Shown: positions 62,911 through 64,000 of the stretch, one piece after another
How the letters are laid out: each line of letters opens with the position of its first letter
Position numbering within the stretch: position 1 is the stretch's first letter
Assembly (NCBI RefSeq): GCF_030815855.1
Contig: NZ_JAUSXG010000001.1
Location: 1,240,001 to 1,304,000 of the forward strand
DNA length: 64,000 nt
From: Variovorax paradoxus
GTDB lineage: Bacteria > Pseudomonadota > Gammaproteobacteria > Burkholderiales > Burkholderiaceae_C
Direction: 5' to 3'
Notes under the pieces: generated by a model
What the model was told of the DNA's origin: nothing
The model's input: the letters and a program-made list of their open reading frames with translations, nothing else
The model's database searches: none
Made by a program: the position numbers and the translations under genes

Positions 62911-63204
62911 ATGAAGAAGTCGTCATCCGTCCTGCTCGCTTCGTTGATCGCCGCTGCCGCACTCGTGGCGTGCGGAAAGAAAGAGGACGCCGCGCCGGCG
63001 GTTGTGACACCGCCGCCCGCTCCGGTGACCGAACCGGCGCCACCGCCGCCTGCGGCTGCTCCAGCACCTTCGACCACCGATCCTTCGGCCGCTACCACGC
63101 CTTCGCCAGGTGCAACGACGCCCTCGCCAGGCGCTTCCTCGGCCCTCGACGCGGCCAATGCCGCGACGGAAGAGGCTAAGAAGAATCAGGCGCCCAAGCA
63201 GTAA
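62911..63204 (+). CDS. Small Pro/Ala/Thr-rich lipoprotein
   Basis: A 97-residue lipoprotein: signal peptide with lipobox LVAC (Cys21), then a low-complexity Pro/Ala/Thr-rich stretch (about 28-77) that includes two copies of TTPSPGA in tandem. A charged helical end (LDAANAATEEAKKNQAPK) follows. There is no folded domain; it probably serves as a flexible outer membrane-tethered linker. AAGGAG stands 7 nt before the ATG, and TAGAAT at 62870-62875 is a candidate -10. A clear terminator follows. Confidence 0.7.
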   Translation: MKKSSSVLLASLIAAAALVACGKKEDAAPAVVTPPPAPVTEPAPPPPAAAPAPSTTDPSAATTPSPGATTPSPGASSALDAANAATEEAKKNQAPKQ

Positions 63205-63236
63205 CGACCGCCGACCGGGGCATCCGTTCGCCCAGC

Positions 63237-63264
63237 AAAAAGCCGCCTTGTTGGCGGCTTTTTT
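63237..63264. terminator. Bidirectional intrinsic terminator
   Basis: AAAAAGCCGCC, loop TTGTT, GGCGGCTTTTTT gives an 11-bp stem with T6 on the plus strand and A-run (T-tract) on the minus. It separates the lipoprotein gene from the converging MBL-fold gene. Confidence 0.93.
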
Positions 63265-63303
63265 ACTTTTTCGATGGCGCCCGGAGAGGCCCGGGGCGCG
63301 CGA

Positions 63304-64000
63304 TCACACGTCGAGCCAGGGCGAGCCTTCCGACGCACTGGCCGTGAGCATCTCGGCCTCATGGCCCCCGAGGGCTTCGGCCATGAGCCGCCGCACGATG
63401 TCGGGGCGGTTGTTCTGCTCGCTCAAATGCGCCGCGACCACATGGCGCAGGCCATCGTGGCGAACCGCGCGTGCGATCTCCGCGGCCGCTTCATTCGACA
63501 GGTGGCCATGCTTGCCGCCCACGCGCAGCTTCAGGAAGGCCGGATAGGCCGAATTGGCCAGCAGCTCGCTGTCGTGATTGAACTCGAGCAGCAGCGCATG
63601 CACGCCGCGCAGGCTGGAGAGCACATGCGCCGTGGCATGGCCCAGGTCGGTGAGCACGCCCAGGGTGCGCGCGCCGTCGGAGCAGCGCAGCTGCAGCGGC
63701 TCGCGGGCGTCGTGCGGCACGGTAAAGGGCTGCACCGAGATGTCGCCGATCGCGAACTCCGCTTCGTCTCGTGCGAGGTTGAGCCGGCCTTCGAAATCGC
63801 GGCCGCCCGTGGCGAGCCAGGTGCCTTCGCTCATCCAGACGGGAATGCGGTTGCGCCGCGACAGCGAATGGGCGCAGCCGATGTGATCGCCGTGCTCGTG
63901 GGTCACGAAGATCGCGTCGATGTCGCCGGCCGCGAGCCCGGCCCTGGCAAGCCGCAGATCGAGTTGTTTGAGGCCGAAGCCGCAGTCGATCAGGAGCCGT
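63304..64000 (-). CDS. MBL-fold metallo-hydrolase (YycJ-like), 5' end cut
   Basis: The gene runs off the right edge; the open frame continues upstream to base 63999 without a start, so the N-terminal part is missing (about 232 residues seen). The metallo-beta-lactamase signature THEHGDHIG is present, preceded by LLIDCGFGLKQLDLRL, which is typical of the YycJ/PhnP-like branch. Later LTDLGHAT, LLEFNHD, HGHLSN and VVAAHLSEQNN supply further metal ligands. Members process nucleic acid or phosphate esters; the exact role is unknown. The gene is isolated by the terminator at 63237-63264. Confidence 0.87.
   Translation of the reverse strand, partial: RLLIDCGFGLKQLDLRLARAGLAAGDIDAIFVTHEHGDHIGCAHSLSRRNRIPVWMSEGTWLATGGRDFEGRLNLARDEAEFAIGDISVQPFTVPHDAREPLQLRCSDGARTLGVLTDLGHATAHVLSSLRGVHALLLEFNHDSELLANSAYPAFLKLRVGGKHGHLSNEAAAEIARAVRHDGLRHVVAAHLSEQNNRPDIVRRLMAEALGGHEAEMLTASASEGSPWLDV

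Noticed and set aside
63081..63140. Tandem repeat in the small lipoprotein gene as a possible phase-variable tract.
   Set aside because: Only two imperfect 21-nt units encoding TTPSPGA; no evidence of length variation or frame-altering unit size.

Overview
The window looks like chromosomal DNA of a high-GC Comamonadaceae betaproteobacterium, most likely Variovorax. This is judged from protein resemblance and gene order (nuoN-DUF2818-Nudix-DUF1178; pyrG-kdsA-eno-ftsB; coaBC-dut; several Bug-type binding proteins), not from a database search. Coding density is very high: the longest stretch without a protein gene is about 218 bp (11344-11561). I see no rRNA, tRNA, CRISPR array, insertion sequence, prophage or clear pseudogene. 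One gene is cut at each edge (nuoM at the left, an MBL-fold hydrolase at the right).

Layout. 1-3.2 kb: end of the complex I operon (nuoM', nuoN), then DUF2818, a Nudix hydrolase and DUF1178. 3.2-10.1 kb: an MsbA-type ABC exporter, divergent from a MarR-controlled tripartite drug efflux operon (NodT-type outer membrane factor, EmrA, EmrB). 10.1-16.2 kb: an AGE-family sugar isomerase divergent from a complete branched-chain/amide-type ABC importer (livG-livF-livK-livH-livM). 16.2-26.1 kb: periplasmic and envelope genes (5'-nucleotidase lipoprotein, AttH/CrtC-like lipocalin protein coupled to a cysteine desulfhydrase-like PLP enzyme, penicillin acylase lipoprotein, FtsX-type permease). 26.2-27.9 kb: an ECF42-type sigma factor with its DGPF/YCII partner and a recognisable target promoter. 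27.9-32 kb: a compact catabolic-looking cluster (GntR regulator, EctD-like dioxygenase, DXR-II/DRL-like oxidoreductase, divergent hydroxy-amino-acid ammonia-lyase).

32-41.2 kb: housekeeping genes (ABC ATPase, miaA, alpha/beta hydrolase lipoprotein, mutL, DedA, glycine-zipper lipoprotein, amiC, tsaE, queG). 41.2-48.3 kb: AEC carrier, two orphan Bug binding proteins, xerD, DUF72, and a TetR-thiolase-MaoC unit with two matching operators. 48.3-53.4 kb: ferritin-like DUF455, gamma-carbonic anhydrase, Hsp33, a secreted hypothetical protein and a nicotinamide riboside salvage pair (pnuC plus NadR-like kinase). 53.4-60 kb: ftsB, eno, DUF1330, kdsA, pyrG, then divergent coaBC, a membrane protein and dut. 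60-64 kb: glycine-zipper lipoprotein, SlyD-like PPIase, RoxA-type ribosomal oxygenase, small unknown proteins and the MBL-fold hydrolase.

Signals that stand out: a recurrent arrangement of a -10-like hexamer 6-8 nt before the start codon (probable leaderless mRNAs); perfect operators for the MarR, GntR and TetR regulators; a duplicated, inverted ECF42 -35 element; a LivF ATPase whose Walker A lysine is arginine; and ATPase, FtsX permease and AttH-like genes that keep the attEFGH order and strand but are scattered over 14 kb.
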